A DNA stretch of 64,000 nucleotides from Beijerinckiaceae bacterium RH AL1 (GCA_901457705.2 LR590083.2:3410597-3474596); one strand, 5' to 3'; positions 34,620 to 43,198 are shown, counted from the stretch's first letter. Numbers and translations: made by a program. Notes: generated by a model not told the origin, from the sequence alone.

Positions 34620-34656
34620 TGCGAACTGGCGGCTTGGGGCGATTAGGTCGATCCGA

Positions 34657-35654
34657 TCAGTCGAAGCGACGGACCCATCGCAACGTTTCCTGCCGATCGT
34701 CCAAAGGAGACGGGAGGCCTTCGAAAATGACCCAACGTCGATAGTCTTCGAAACGAAGCGGCTTCAGCGCGCGCGCAACGGCCCGATAGGCGACAGGAGG
34801 CTCTCCCCTGTTGAGGTCCCCAAGCTCCGGCGTCGCACCGGTCTGTATGATGACGCCGCCATCGTAGGGATGAAGCGAGCAGGCGGGCTCGACCGCGGAC
34901 CGGATGGCGTGTTCGCCGCCGATCGCTTCGGCACGACGCGCGTCGATGATCGTGAGCCAATTGACGGCGCGGATCACGGGCGTTGTCGCGTCCTCGCTCA
35001 TGGTTTGCCAAAGGCCTTGGTCGGGATATTCGAAACCGGAAAAACGTCTCAGGAAGGGAAAGGCCAGCGGTATGAAGGGGCCTCTAGAGCACCCTTCTTC
35101 CATGATCAGCCCGAGCCCGAGCGTGCCGTGAATGGGCCTGCCGATCTCCGCCCATCGGCCCAAGAGGGCAAGACAGGCCGCATGGTCACCCCGCGGCCAG
35201 TCGGCCGGAAGGTAGGCTTCAAGTCCCCCAAGCGCATTATGTTCGTTTCCTACCCGCTTCAGCGAGATGGCAGGCCTAGCCACGACGGCGATATGGAAAG
35301 GCGTCGGCGGTCGACGCCACCGGCAAAGCCGTAGAGCTCGGCCTCGAAGCCGCCGATCGTCGCCTCGGCCTGCACATGGGACAGGTGCTCTCGATAGTAG
35401 CTCGCCTAGTCGAAGTCCTTGGTCTTCTTCAGGCGGCTCCCCTTGATGGGCATGTAATGCGTGATGTGATCGGAGAAGATGTTGCCGTAGTCTTCGACGA
35501 GGCGAAGCAGGCGCTCGCGCACGTCCGTCTCGAACGCGCGCTCGAAATACAGTTTGATCACATACCCAAATCGAAGGGTTGGATTGCCCTTGTCGTCCGC
35601 GATGATAAGACTGCCGAGGTCGTCGATTGTCTTCAGGTCGAAATCAGATGTCAT
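34657..35654 (-). pseudogene. DUF3396 (type VI immunity-like) gene, copy 3, decayed
   Basis: The N-terminal part ([20 protein letters not shown]... [19 protein letters not shown]) aligns with copy 2. A TAG at 35406-35408 stands where copy 2 has tyrosine (KDFDY). After it, the frame continues EHLSHVQAEATIGGFEAELY, then shifts near 35297-35309, where the gene is seven bases shorter than copy 2. The C-terminal frame (HIAVVARPAISLKRVGN... GTLGLGLIMEEGCSRGPFIP... [10 protein letters not shown]) is otherwise complete. A nonsense codon plus a frameshift make this a genuine pseudogene. It is inverted relative to copies 1 and 2. Confidence 0.85.
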
Positions 35655-35897
35655 CGACTCGAATTCCTGGGTTGTTAGAGCGGGCTTCTCGGGGAATGCC
35701 TGCCCCTCCGGCGAGGTCATCACGATGTTGAACGTACCGCCGGGCACGAGATCGACCTCCGCCTTCGCTACGCCGTAGGGTTTGGGGGCGAACCACTGCT
35801 TCAGGAGATGCGGCTCGGTCCACGCCCGCCAGAGCTGCGCCGGGGTCGCTTTCACCACACGCTCGAGGAGCAGATCGAGATCGTCATTCTTTTGCAT
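35655..35897 (-). pseudogene. N-terminal half of an SRPBCC (AHSA1-like) gene
   Basis: From ATG 35897 the frame reads [40 protein letters not shown] and [20 protein letters not shown], the classical first half of an AHSA1 domain. At about 35690 (after AFPE) the similarity stops and the frame runs on through a junk linker into the DUF3396 pseudogene. The missing second half begins at the corresponding residue at about 23.96 kb on the plus strand. The start overlaps the arsR stop by 14 bases, the usual arsR-SRPBCC arrangement. Confidence 0.8.
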
Positions 35898-36225
35898 GGG
35901 CCTTCTCCTCGGCAGCCAAGGTTGCGACGAACGCGTCGAGTTGATCGAGGCGGGTTTCCCAGGTGCGGCGCTCGCGCGCGAGCCAGTCCTGCGCGGCTGT
36001 CAAAGCCTGCGGCCGCAGCTCGCAGGTGCGCACGCGTCCCCGCTTGCGGGAGACGACGATCTCGCTCTCCTCCAGCACCCGGATGTGCTTCATAAAGCTC
36101 GGCAACGCCATGTGATGACGCCGCGCCAGATCGCCGATGCTGGCCGGCCCGCTCGCGAGCTGCGCGATCACGGCGCGCCGAGTGCCGTCGGCAAGCGAGT
36201 GGAAGACATGGTCTAGGTTAGCCAT
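35884..36225 (-). CDS. ArsR-family transcriptional regulator
   Basis: A 113-residue winged-helix repressor: [20 protein letters not shown], then [20 protein letters not shown] (recognition helix) and [20 protein letters not shown]. No metal-binding cysteine motif is present, so it belongs to the non-metal class that is normally encoded with an SRPBCC protein. ATG 36225 is in the centre of a perfect 16-base palindrome (36218-36233), which suggests direct autoregulation. Its SRPBCC partner is broken here. Confidence 0.88.
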   Translation of the reverse strand: MANLDHVFHSLADGTRRAVIAQLASGPASIGDLARRHHMALPSFMKHIRVLEESEIVVSRKRGRVRTCELRPQALTAAQDWLARERRTWETRLDQLDAFVATLAAEEKAHAKE

Positions 36226-36233
36226 ATGGCTAA
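36218..36233. promoter_or_regulatory. 16-bp perfect palindrome over the arsR start codon
   Basis: TTAGCCATATGGCTAA is fully symmetric and contains the arsR ATG. ArsR-type dimers bind such dyads; binding here would block both transcription and translation start of arsR. Confidence 0.55.
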
Positions 36234-36365
36234 GTAACACCGCCGCGGGACGCGCGTTAAGACGCTTAGCCAGCTGGATTAGTGTTTCATCTCGGACGAG
36301 AAGGCGGCTCGCGTTGTACAAACGCCGACCTACCTGTGAGATCTCACGAAAAAGGCCGCGCCCCC

Positions 36366-37382
36366 ATGCAGAGAATCGTCCTCGCCTCCCGCCCGCGGGG
36401 CAAGCCGACGCCCGAGAACTTTCGGCTCGAGGAGGCGCCGATGCCGGCCTGCCCGAAGGGCGGCCTGCTGCTGCGCGTCAAGACGCTGTCGCTCGACCCC
36501 TACATGCGCGGGCGCATGGACGACCGGAAATCCTACGCCAAGCCCGTGGCGATCGGCGAGCCGATGACCGGCGAGAGCGTCGCAGAGGTGATCGAGAGCG
36601 ATCATCCCGGCTTCAAGGTCGGCGACGTCGTGCTGGCGCCGACGGGCTGGGTGACGCATGCGGCCTCCGACGGCACCGGCGTCGCCGGCACGCCGATGCG
36701 CAAGCTCGACGCCGCGCTGGCGCCGCTCTCCACCGGCCTCGGCGTGCTCGGCATGCCCGGCTTCACGGCGTGGTCGGGATTGAAGCTCATCGGTCAGCCG
36801 AAGCCCGGCGAGACGGTGGTCGTCGCGGCGGCCTCCGGCCCGGTCGGCTCGCTGGTCGGGCAGCTCGCGAAGATGTGGGGCTGCCGCGCGGTCGGCATCG
36901 CTGGCGGCGCGGAAAAATGCGCCTTCGTCAAGGACGAGCTCGGCTTCGATGCCGCGCTCGACCATCGCGACGCCGACCTGCCCGACGCGCTCGCCGCGGC
37001 GTGTCCCGACGGCATCGACGTCTATTTCGAGAACGTCGGCGGCGCGATCTGGCAAGCGGTGCTGCCGCTGCTCAACACGTTCGCCCGCGTGCCCGTCTGC
37101 GGCCTCATCGCGCAGTACAGCGGCGCCGCCGACGGCGCCTCGGCGCTGGCCGCGACGCAGCGCGCGATCCTGACCAAAAGCCTCACCCTGCGCGGCTTCA
37201 TCAACTACGAGTTTTCCGCGCACTACCCCGCCTTCCTCGACGAGGTCGGCGCCGGGATCAGGGACGGCCGCATCCGCTATCGCGAGGACTGGACCGACGG
37301 CCTCGCCAACGCCCCCGCCGCCTTCATCGGCATGCTGGAGGGCAAGAACTTCGGCAAGGCGCTGGTGCGCGTGGCGGCTTGA
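36366..37382 (+). CDS. NADP-dependent oxidoreductase of the MDR/CurA type
   Basis: This 338-residue zinc-independent medium-chain reductase resembles prostaglandin reductase, leukotriene B4 dehydrogenase and curcumin reductase. The N-terminal part reads QRIVLASRPRGKPTPENFRL and LDPYMRGRMDDRKSYAKP. The cofactor loop is VVVAAASGPVGSLVGQLAKM (about residues 152-171), then GIDVYFENVGGAIWQAVLPL and FINYEFSAHYPAFLDE. It reduces activated carbon-carbon double bonds in characterised relatives. ATG 36366 gives the normal N-terminus. It is divergent from arsR and convergent with the DUF2278 gene, three bases away. Confidence 0.9.
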   Translation: MQRIVLASRPRGKPTPENFRLEEAPMPACPKGGLLLRVKTLSLDPYMRGRMDDRKSYAKPVAIGEPMTGESVAEVIESDHPGFKVGDVVLAPTGWVTHAASDGTGVAGTPMRKLDAALAPLSTGLGVLGMPGFTAWSGLKLIGQPKPGETVVVAAASGPVGSLVGQLAKMWGCRAVGIAGGAEKCAFVKDELGFDAALDHRDADLPDALAAACPDGIDVYFENVGGAIWQAVLPLLNTFARVPVCGLIAQYSGAADGASALAATQRAILTKSLTLRGFINYEFSAHYPAFLDEVGAGIRDGRIRYREDWTDGLANAPAAFIGMLEGKNFGKALVRVAA

Positions 37383-37385
37383 GCC

Positions 37386-38051
37386 TCACTCGATCGATTT
37401 GGCGCCCGGCAATGGATTGCCGAGGTCGTCGGTCGGCACGAGCTGCTGGTTGAAGGCGGCGAAATAAGCCGCCCATTCCGGCTCGCCGAGATCGACGAGC
37501 ACCGCGCCATCCTGCCAGATGTCGTTGTGGTCGTTCGAATCGTCGCCGGCGCGATGAATGAAGCCTTGGGTCGAGCCCTGGTTCATGTGCGTGTCGTGGA
37601 TGCCGTTGCCTTCCGTGTAGAAGCGGCCGAACACGTAGACGTCCGCCTGCGCCTGCCTCGCCTTAACGAGAAGGCGTTTCAACGAGGCGACGGGCTCGGG
37701 CCATTCGCTGCCGTCCATGATGTCGCTGTCTCGCCAGGCACCCGTTGCGTCGAGAACGTTTCCGCGCATGAAGTCGAGCGCCGGCAGGCTCGTCTGCCCG
37801 GTCAGCGCTGTTGGGCCGGCGTTCGCTGCTTTGAGCGTCTCGATGAGCGGATGACGAAAATCGTAGACGAGCTTGTACTTGAGGAGGTCGTCGGAATCGT
37901 TCGTTCCGACATTGACCGCGACGTCCCAGTCGCCGTCGTCGACGATGAGCCTGACATGCAGATGATACTGGATTTCGCGCTTGTGGCGCGAGGGTTTCAG
38001 GGTCGGGTCGGAGGACAGCTTGGCTTTGACGAAGCCGTAGGCGAGGGTCAT
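37386..38051 (-). CDS. DUF2278 family protein
   Basis: A 221-residue protein with the DUF2278 pattern: AYGFVKAKLSSDP, HLHVRLIVDDGDWDVAVNVG, YDFRHPLIETLKAA, LDFMRGNVLDATGAW, ADVYVFGRFY and the strongly conserved GIHDTHMNQGSTQGF near residues 150-164, then IWQDGAVLV. The conserved HDxHMNQG suggests a catalytic or metal site; no activity is established. It is the last gene of an operon with a histidine phosphatase (four-base overlap) and a PLD-like protein. Confidence 0.8.
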   Translation of the reverse strand: MTLAYGFVKAKLSSDPTLKPSRHKREIQYHLHVRLIVDDGDWDVAVNVGTNDSDDLLKYKLVYDFRHPLIETLKAANAGPTALTGQTSLPALDFMRGNVLDATGAWRDSDIMDGSEWPEPVASLKRLLVKARQAQADVYVFGRFYTEGNGIHDTHMNQGSTQGFIHRAGDDSNDHNDIWQDGAVLVDLGEPEWAAYFAAFNQQLVPTDDLGNPLPGAKSIE

Positions 38052-38590
38052 TGGGAAACCTCCGAGATGGGATCGGGACTGTCGCCGGGCAGCAGCATTT
38101 GTGGTTTTTGGGAAAACGACCAGCTGCCGCCGTTACGGTCCATGATCCAGACCATGTCGAAGCGGTTGTCCGGCCATTTCGTCGGGACGGGCGGCGAATG
38201 GGGAACGAGGCTGCCGCAAAGCCCGGGTATCTTGTGATGCTCCCAGCAGACGAGCGTGATGCCGTCGCCGGCCAGGACGTCCTTCATCAAGTTGATGACG
38301 TCGTCTTTCGGATGCGATGTGTCGAAGCTGACCGGCGCGTTCCGTCTCTTGAACTCAGTAACGAGCGGCGTCACGGTTTGAATAGGGCGCTTGCTGGGGC
38401 TGTGATGCTCCACCGCAGCCGCGAAGATCCGGCGCGGTGTCGTATCGTCTTCTTTGAGGAAGAATTCGACGAGCGCGTTCGCGCGCTGCCAACCTCTGGG
38501 ATCGAGACTCTCAGGGTCGGGGATCCCCTCGTCGTCGGGGCCCTTCGGCTTTTCGGCGTGCCGGATGAACATGATTCTGTGCGGCGGCAT
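38048..38590 (-). CDS. histidine phosphatase family protein
   Basis: A 180-residue protein with the catalytic phosphohistidine motif MFIRHAEKPKGPDDEG at its N-terminus. DPRGWQRANALVEFFL (the arginine-bearing second motif) and GITLVCWEHHKIPGLCGSLV, whose His is the second catalytic His of the branch, follow. It has no signal peptide and is probably cytoplasmic. The substrate could be a phosphoprotein or small phosphate ester. It is the middle gene of the PLD/phosphatase/DUF2278 operon: 19 bp from the PLD gene and a four-base overlap with DUF2278. Confidence 0.8.
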   Translation of the reverse strand: MPPHRIMFIRHAEKPKGPDDEGIPDPESLDPRGWQRANALVEFFLKEDDTTPRRIFAAAVEHHSPSKRPIQTVTPLVTEFKRRNAPVSFDTSHPKDDVINLMKDVLAGDGITLVCWEHHKIPGLCGSLVPHSPPVPTKWPDNRFDMVWIMDRNGGSWSFSQKPQMLLPGDSPDPISEVSQ

Positions 38591-38609
38591 TCGCGCCTCC
38601 TGGGTTCGG

Positions 38610-40268
38610 CTACGTCCCGGAGAAGAGCGCGCGTCGTAGCGCGCCGGACGAGCCAGGCTGCATGTAGCGAGCGATCCAGGATGCGTCCGGGATTAGGTCC
38701 TGCGGCCGAAAATCGTCCGCATTCACACCATGTGCGGCAGCAGCGGCGGCGTCGCGGAACGCGTAGCTCGAGAATTGGCGCATGAACTCGCCGAGGTAGA
38801 TATCGGCGATACGCGTGTCGCCGCGGACGACGAGCATGTTCTCGTGGTTGGTGCTGACGCTCGCGTCGCTGAAGTTCGCCGACCCGGTGATCACGATCGG
38901 ATTGTCGGACAGCGGGTCGACCAGCATGAACTTCGTGTGCACCCACCTGACGTGCTCGCCGGGCGCGACGCCGCTCGCCTCCTTGAGCCATCGGTCGAAC
39001 GCGTTCAGCGTGATGTTCTGCCCGATCGCCACGACGGTGCTCTTGATCGCACGGATGTCCGCAATGTCCTGCTTGGCCTTCGCAAGGTTGCGCCCGACGC
39101 CGACGGTGTCCATCAGGGCGAAACGCAGGATGCCGTCCTCCCGCTGGTAGACAGGCAGGAAGTCGGCGTTGATGCCGAAGGCGAAGGTCATGAAAAGCCC
39201 CCGCGTCGCGGTCCCCGCGATCTCCGCGTAGCGCGCGAGGGTGTCGGTGCCGTGCTGCGGCGAGAAGACCTGCGTAATTCCCGTGTCCGGCGGGCTCGGC
39301 GGCGCCGGCGTCTTGTCGTCGTCATAGTCGCGCAGGGCTGCGAGGTCGGGGTCGGCCGAAATCTGCGTCCAGTAGTCGAGATAGGCCTTCGCGACGGCGC
39401 CACCCTTGACGACATGCGCGCAATTGAGATGGCCGAAGATCCCGTTTTCCGTGTAGTTCGTCGAGCCCGTCAGCAGCTCGACCGGCGCGCCGCCCTCGAG
39501 GCGCACGATGAACTTGTTGTGCATGATCTTGCCGTTGGTGATGCCCTGGCAGAGATCGCGTATGCCGAGGGCATCAATCGCCTCGTCGTTCTTGTGGATC
39601 GGCCCGCTCGCGGAGTCGATCGCGTCATAGAGCACCTTGACGTCGACGCCTCGGCCCGCAGCATCGCGCACGGCTTGCAGGATCGCCGGCCATTGGAACT
39701 CGTAGATCGCGATCCGCAGAGCGTCGCCTTGGCCTTTGGCCTTTGCGATGAACGCGACGATCGCTTCGATGAGACCGCGCGACAGCCAATCGTAGGCCGC
39801 CTGGCCGACCTTGCTCGGGATCCGCCCCTGGAACTTGCGCGAATATTCCTGCGAGGCGATCGCACCCCGATTGAAGAAGACGCTGTGAGGCAGGCCCCAC
39901 TCCGGCTCCGTCGCGATCTCGACCGACACGCTCGTGCCGTCGGTGAGCGCGCCGGGCCGACCGTACATCGGCGTGATCGCGTAGACATAGGTGTGGTTCG
40001 GCTTTGCCGCGTAGTCGGCCCATTGGAAGCTTTGAAATGGCTGCTCGTGGCTCGATGCGGTACCGCCGAGCGGCAGCGGCGTATTCGGAAACGTCTTCAT
40101 CCCACGCAGCCAGATCGTCTCGTTCTCCGTGCTGTCGGTGCGCTGGATGGCGAAACCCATGAGATTCTCAAGCAGGCTGGCCTCGACGACGTCCCAGCCG
40201 AGCAGCACGACATGCGTGCCGGCCACGGCGAGCACGCGAAGCCCAGCTTTCTCAAGTTTCTTCCGCAT
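38610..40268 (-). CDS. phospholipase D-like protein with N-terminal extension
   Basis: A 552-residue protein. An N-terminal beta-rich domain of about 140 residues (MGFAIQRTDSTENETIWLRG, KTFPNTPLPLGG, ATEPEWGLPHSVFFNRGAIA) is followed by two PLD halves. The first motif is MHNKFIVRLEGGAPVELLTG with STNYTENG (about residues 245-275); here the usual Asp of HxKx4D is a Leu. The second is VHTKFMLVDPLSDNPIVITG with SANFSDAS (about 445-475) and is canonical. Members act as phospholipases, phosphodiesterases or nucleases. No signal peptide is seen. It heads a three-gene operon and has an AT-rich leader with a hairpin. Confidence 0.85.
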   Translation of the reverse strand: MRKKLEKAGLRVLAVAGTHVVLLGWDVVEASLLENLMGFAIQRTDSTENETIWLRGMKTFPNTPLPLGGTASSHEQPFQSFQWADYAAKPNHTYVYAITPMYGRPGALTDGTSVSVEIATEPEWGLPHSVFFNRGAIASQEYSRKFQGRIPSKVGQAAYDWLSRGLIEAIVAFIAKAKGQGDALRIAIYEFQWPAILQAVRDAAGRGVDVKVLYDAIDSASGPIHKNDEAIDALGIRDLCQGITNGKIMHNKFIVRLEGGAPVELLTGSTNYTENGIFGHLNCAHVVKGGAVAKAYLDYWTQISADPDLAALRDYDDDKTPAPPSPPDTGITQVFSPQHGTDTLARYAEIAGTATRGLFMTFAFGINADFLPVYQREDGILRFALMDTVGVGRNLAKAKQDIADIRAIKSTVVAIGQNITLNAFDRWLKEASGVAPGEHVRWVHTKFMLVDPLSDNPIVITGSANFSDASVSTNHENMLVVRGDTRIADIYLGEFMRQFSSYAFRDAAAAAAHGVNADDFRPQDLIPDASWIARYMQPGSSGALRRALFSGT

Positions 40269-40610
40269 TACTGATCGCCGCCGTTACCTAAAGTCCTACT
40301 TTGGACTTCAGATTGCTCGGATCACAATTTCAACTTTCGGATTGATTCGCCCAATAGCCGGCATGACGATATATATAGTATAATATCTGTCGTTCGATGG
40401 AGGCGCTAAGCGTGTGGCAGAGAAGCCCAGCTTGGACCTGTCCGGAATGCGCGGCGTGTCGCCCGGTCAAAGCCTCTGGCGCAGCGAGATGACGGTGGTC
40501 CGCCCGTGGCGCGGCCGCACCAGGCGCGGGAATTCGCTTGCCATTTGGTGCGTCGCCCGCAAACTACCTCTAAGAGGGGAAACAGGTCTCACCGGGAGCG
40601 CTGAAGGACG
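40269..40610. promoter_or_regulatory. divergent AT-rich control region with inverted repeat
   Basis: The region between the PLD gene and the MotA-like gene holds an inverted repeat AAGTCC-TACTTT-GGACTT (40291-40308) just before the PLD start and an AT island GACGATATATATAGTATAAT (40365-40384). The island contains TATAAT on the plus strand and TATACT on the minus strand. A weak open frame from GTG 40412 lacks codon bias beyond a few residues and is not called. Confidence 0.5.
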
Positions 40611-41555
40611 ATGGCCGTGGCCGAGACCGACGACCATTTGCGGCTGTCCTCGCCGCGCATCTTCCTGGTGCGGATCATCGTCTTCCTGATCCTGATCGGC
40701 TTCATCGCGCTGATCTTGAACCAGCAGATCACCCGCGCCTTCATGGCCAACCCCGGCCTCAACGGGTTCATCTTCTTCACGCTGTTCCTCGGCATCGTCT
40801 ACGGCATCCGCAACGTGGCGCGGCTGTTCGGCGAGGCGCGCTGGGTCAACGCGCTGCCGCGCGGCGAGGCGGCCAACGTCAAGCGGCCGATCCTGCTCGC
40901 GCCGATGGCCACACTCGTCGGCGACAAGCCGCCGACCGCCGCGATGTCGACGGTGACGCTGCGCGTCATCCTGGACTCGATCGGCACCCGGCTCGACGAG
41001 GCGCGCGAGCTGTCGCGCTATCTCACCGGCCTCCTCATCTTCCTCGGCCTGCTCGGCACGTTCTGGGGCCTGATCCAGACGGTGGCGTCGATCGCCGGCG
41101 TCATCCAGTCGATGGGCGCGGGCGGCGACTCCGCCGCCTCCTTCGAGGAGCTGAAGGCCGGCCTCGCCGTGCCGCTCTCCTCGATGAGCCTCGCCTTCAC
41201 CTCGTCGCTGTTCGGCCTCGCCGGGTCGCTGATCCTCGGCTTCATCGACCTGCAGGCGGGCCAGGCGCAGAACCGCTTCTACACCGAGCTCGAGGATGCG
41301 TTGACCGCGCACACCTCGGCCGAGCCGACCGGCAACGTCGACCTCGACAAGGCGCTGGCGCGGCTCGGCGACCCCGCCCAGTCGCGCGCCTCCTCGCAGG
41401 CGCTCGCCAACCTCGCCGAGGGCATCCAGTCGCTGGTCCAGCACATGCGCGCCGAGCAGCAGCAGATCCGCGACTGGGTCGAGGCGCAGGCCGACCAGAA
41501 CGGCGAGATCCGCACCCTGCTCCGCCGCCTCGCCTCAGAGCCGGAGCGGCGCTGA
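40611..41555 (+). CDS. MotA/TolQ/ExbB-like membrane protein
   Basis: A 314-residue protein with two N-terminal helices (IFLVRIIVFLILIGFIALIL; GFIFFTLFLGIVYGIRNVAR), then YLTGLLIFLGLLGTFWGLIQ and VPLSSMSLAFTSSLFGLAGS. The latter two are the typical proton-channel helices of the MotA/ExbB class. A helical cytoplasmic C-terminus follows. It overlaps the next gene (MotB-like) by one base (TGATG). Such pairs outside flagellar loci are common in Hyphomicrobiales and may power an envelope process; the role is unknown. Confidence 0.82.
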   Translation: MAVAETDDHLRLSSPRIFLVRIIVFLILIGFIALILNQQITRAFMANPGLNGFIFFTLFLGIVYGIRNVARLFGEARWVNALPRGEAANVKRPILLAPMATLVGDKPPTAAMSTVTLRVILDSIGTRLDEARELSRYLTGLLIFLGLLGTFWGLIQTVASIAGVIQSMGAGGDSAASFEELKAGLAVPLSSMSLAFTSSLFGLAGSLILGFIDLQAGQAQNRFYTELEDALTAHTSAEPTGNVDLDKALARLGDPAQSRASSQALANLAEGIQSLVQHMRAEQQQIRDWVEAQADQNGEIRTLLRRLASEPERR

Positions 41556-42583
41556 TGCCGCTCGCGCGCGCCAGGCGGGGAGCGCGCCAGGTCGACTACT
41601 GGCCGGGCTTCGTCGACGCGCTGTCGACGATGCTGCTCGTCATCATCTTCCTGCTCTCGGTCTTCATGGTCGCGCAGTTCTACCTGTCGCGCGAGGTGAC
41701 GGGGAAGGACACCGCGCTCACCAAGCTCAACCGGCAGATCGAGGAGCTGACCTCGCTGCTCGCGCTCGAGAAGGCGGCGAAGCAGGCGACGCAGTCGAAC
41801 CTCGAGTCGCTCACCGCGACGCTCGACGCCTCGAACAAGGACAAGGCGCGCCTGCAGGGCCTGCTCGATGCCGCCAACGGCAAGGCGGCGGGCGCCGGCG
41901 GCGCCGCGGCAAGCGCGCAGAGCGAGCTCGACAAGCAGAAAGCGCTCTCGGCGCAGGCGCAGTCGACGGTCGACATCTTGAACCAGCAGATCGCCGCGCT
42001 GCGACGCCAGCTCGCGGCGATCCAGGATGCGCTCGATGCCGCCCAGGCCAAGGACAAGGAGAGCCAGGCGCAGATCGCCGACCTCGGCTCGCGCCTCAAC
42101 GTCGCGCTCGCCCAGAAGGTGCAGGAGCTGGCGCGCTACCGCTCCGACTTCTTCGGCCGGCTGCGCCAGATCCTCGGCGATCGGCCCGGCATCCGCATCG
42201 TCGGCGACCGCTTCGTCTTCCAGTCCGAGGTGCTGTTCGATCCCGGCCAGGCCGCCATCGACCCCAAGGGCCGCGCCGACCTCGACCGGCTCGCAGACGC
42301 GATCGTCCAGCTCGAGCGCGAGATCCCGCCGGACATCCCGTGGGTGATGCGCGTCGACGGCCATACCGACACGCGCCCGATCAAGTCCGACAAGTTCCCC
42401 TCGAACTGGGAGCTGTCGACGGCGCGCGCATCCTCCGTCGTCGAGTACCTGATCTCGAAGGGCGTCGACCCGCACCGGCTGGTCGCCGCCGGCTTCGGCG
42501 AGTTCCAGCCGCTCGATGCCGCCGATTCCGACGACGCCCGCCGCAAGAACCGCCGCATCGAGCTGAAGCTGACCGAGCGATGA
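41555..42583 (+). CDS. MotB/OmpA-like peptidoglycan-binding protein
   Basis: A 342-residue protein with one N-terminal membrane helix (FVDALSTMLLVIIFLLSVFM), preceded by the MotB-like VDYWPGFVDALS. A long coiled coil spans about residues 50-190 (KLNRQIEELTSLLALEKAAK). A C-terminal OmpA domain (about 215-340) contains FDPGQAAIDPKGRADLDRLA, MRVDGHTDTRPIKSDKFPSN and NRRIELKLTER. It probably anchors a proton-channel complex with the MotA-like protein to peptidoglycan. It overlaps the third gene by four bases. Confidence 0.85.
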   Translation: MPLARARRGARQVDYWPGFVDALSTMLLVIIFLLSVFMVAQFYLSREVTGKDTALTKLNRQIEELTSLLALEKAAKQATQSNLESLTATLDASNKDKARLQGLLDAANGKAAGAGGAAASAQSELDKQKALSAQAQSTVDILNQQIAALRRQLAAIQDALDAAQAKDKESQAQIADLGSRLNVALAQKVQELARYRSDFFGRLRQILGDRPGIRIVGDRFVFQSEVLFDPGQAAIDPKGRADLDRLADAIVQLEREIPPDIPWVMRVDGHTDTRPIKSDKFPSNWELSTARASSVVEYLISKGVDPHRLVAAGFGEFQPLDAADSDDARRKNRRIELKLTER

Positions 42584-42927
42584 GCAGCACCGACGAGCTC
42601 TACGAGACGCGCAAGGCCGACAAGGCGCAGGCGCTCGGCGAGATCGCGGCGGTGCTGGCGATGATCGACGCCGAGCACCGCGAGCCCGACGCCTGGGAGC
42701 GGCTGTCGCTCTTGCGCGCCTTCAGCCTCGTCTCGTCCGGCTGCTACCTGCTCGCGACGCTGGAAGCTCGCGACGCCTCGCTCCGCCCCGACGTGCCGAT
42801 GGACGAGCGCGCCGCCGAGCCGGTGCTCGAGCGCTGCGACCTGCTCACGATGTTCGAGGCGCTGAAGGAGGCGATGGCGGAAGAGGCGCGGCCCTACCCG
42901 CATCTCGGGCCGACGGCGCTGGGATAG
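42580..42927 (+). CDS. hypothetical protein, third gene of the MotAB-like operon
   Basis: A 115-residue soluble helical protein (MSSTDELYETRKADKAQALG, AVLAMIDAEHREPDAWERLS, LLTMFEALKEAMAEEARPYP). It overlaps the MotB-like gene by four bases (ATGA) and is translationally coupled. It has no signal or membrane helix, so it may be a cytoplasmic partner of the complex. Family not recognised. Confidence 0.65.
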   Translation: MSSTDELYETRKADKAQALGEIAAVLAMIDAEHREPDAWERLSLLRAFSLVSSGCYLLATLEARDASLRPDVPMDERAAEPVLERCDLLTMFEALKEAMAEEARPYPHLGPTALG

Positions 42928-42970
42928 CGGGGCCGCTCCTCTCCCGACGCGTTTCGTGCTAGGCTGCGGC

Positions 42971-43198
42971 ATGACCGACTACGGCCAGATCATCACCATC
43001 GAGCCCGGCAAGCGCGGCGGCAGACCCTGCGTTCGCGGCCTGCGGATTGCCGTCGCCGACGTCCTCGGGTGGCTCGCCGCCGGCATGTCGCACGACGAGA
43101 TCAGGGCCGACTTCCCCGAGATCACCGAAAGCGACATCCGCGCCTGCCTCGCCTACGCGGCCGACCGCGAGAGGCGTGTGCTCACCGCCGCTGGATGA
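42971..43198 (+). CDS. DUF433 antitoxin-like protein
   Basis: A 75-residue DUF433 protein: ITIEPGKRGGRPCVRGLRIA, VADVLGWLAAGMSHDEIRAD and FPEITESDIRACLAYAADRE. DUF433 proteins are VapB-like antitoxins with a helix-turn-helix. ATG 42971 is used, as upstream codons add only MLGCG. It overlaps the DUF5615 gene by four bases. Confidence 0.88.
   Translation: MTDYGQIITIEPGKRGGRPCVRGLRIAVADVLGWLAAGMSHDEIRADFPEITESDIRACLAYAADRERRVLTAAG

Noticed and set aside
40412-40610. Short open frame before the MotA-like gene
   Set aside because: It starts at GTG and has no ribosome site. It loses codon bias after a few residues and runs into the MotA-like gene in another frame.
40611-42927. Zorya-like anti-phage system (ZorA/ZorB resemble MotA/MotB)
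   Set aside because: Only a MotA/MotB-like pair is present. No ZorC, ZorD (helicase/nuclease) or ZorE gene follows, and similar non-flagellar pairs are widespread in Hyphomicrobiales.
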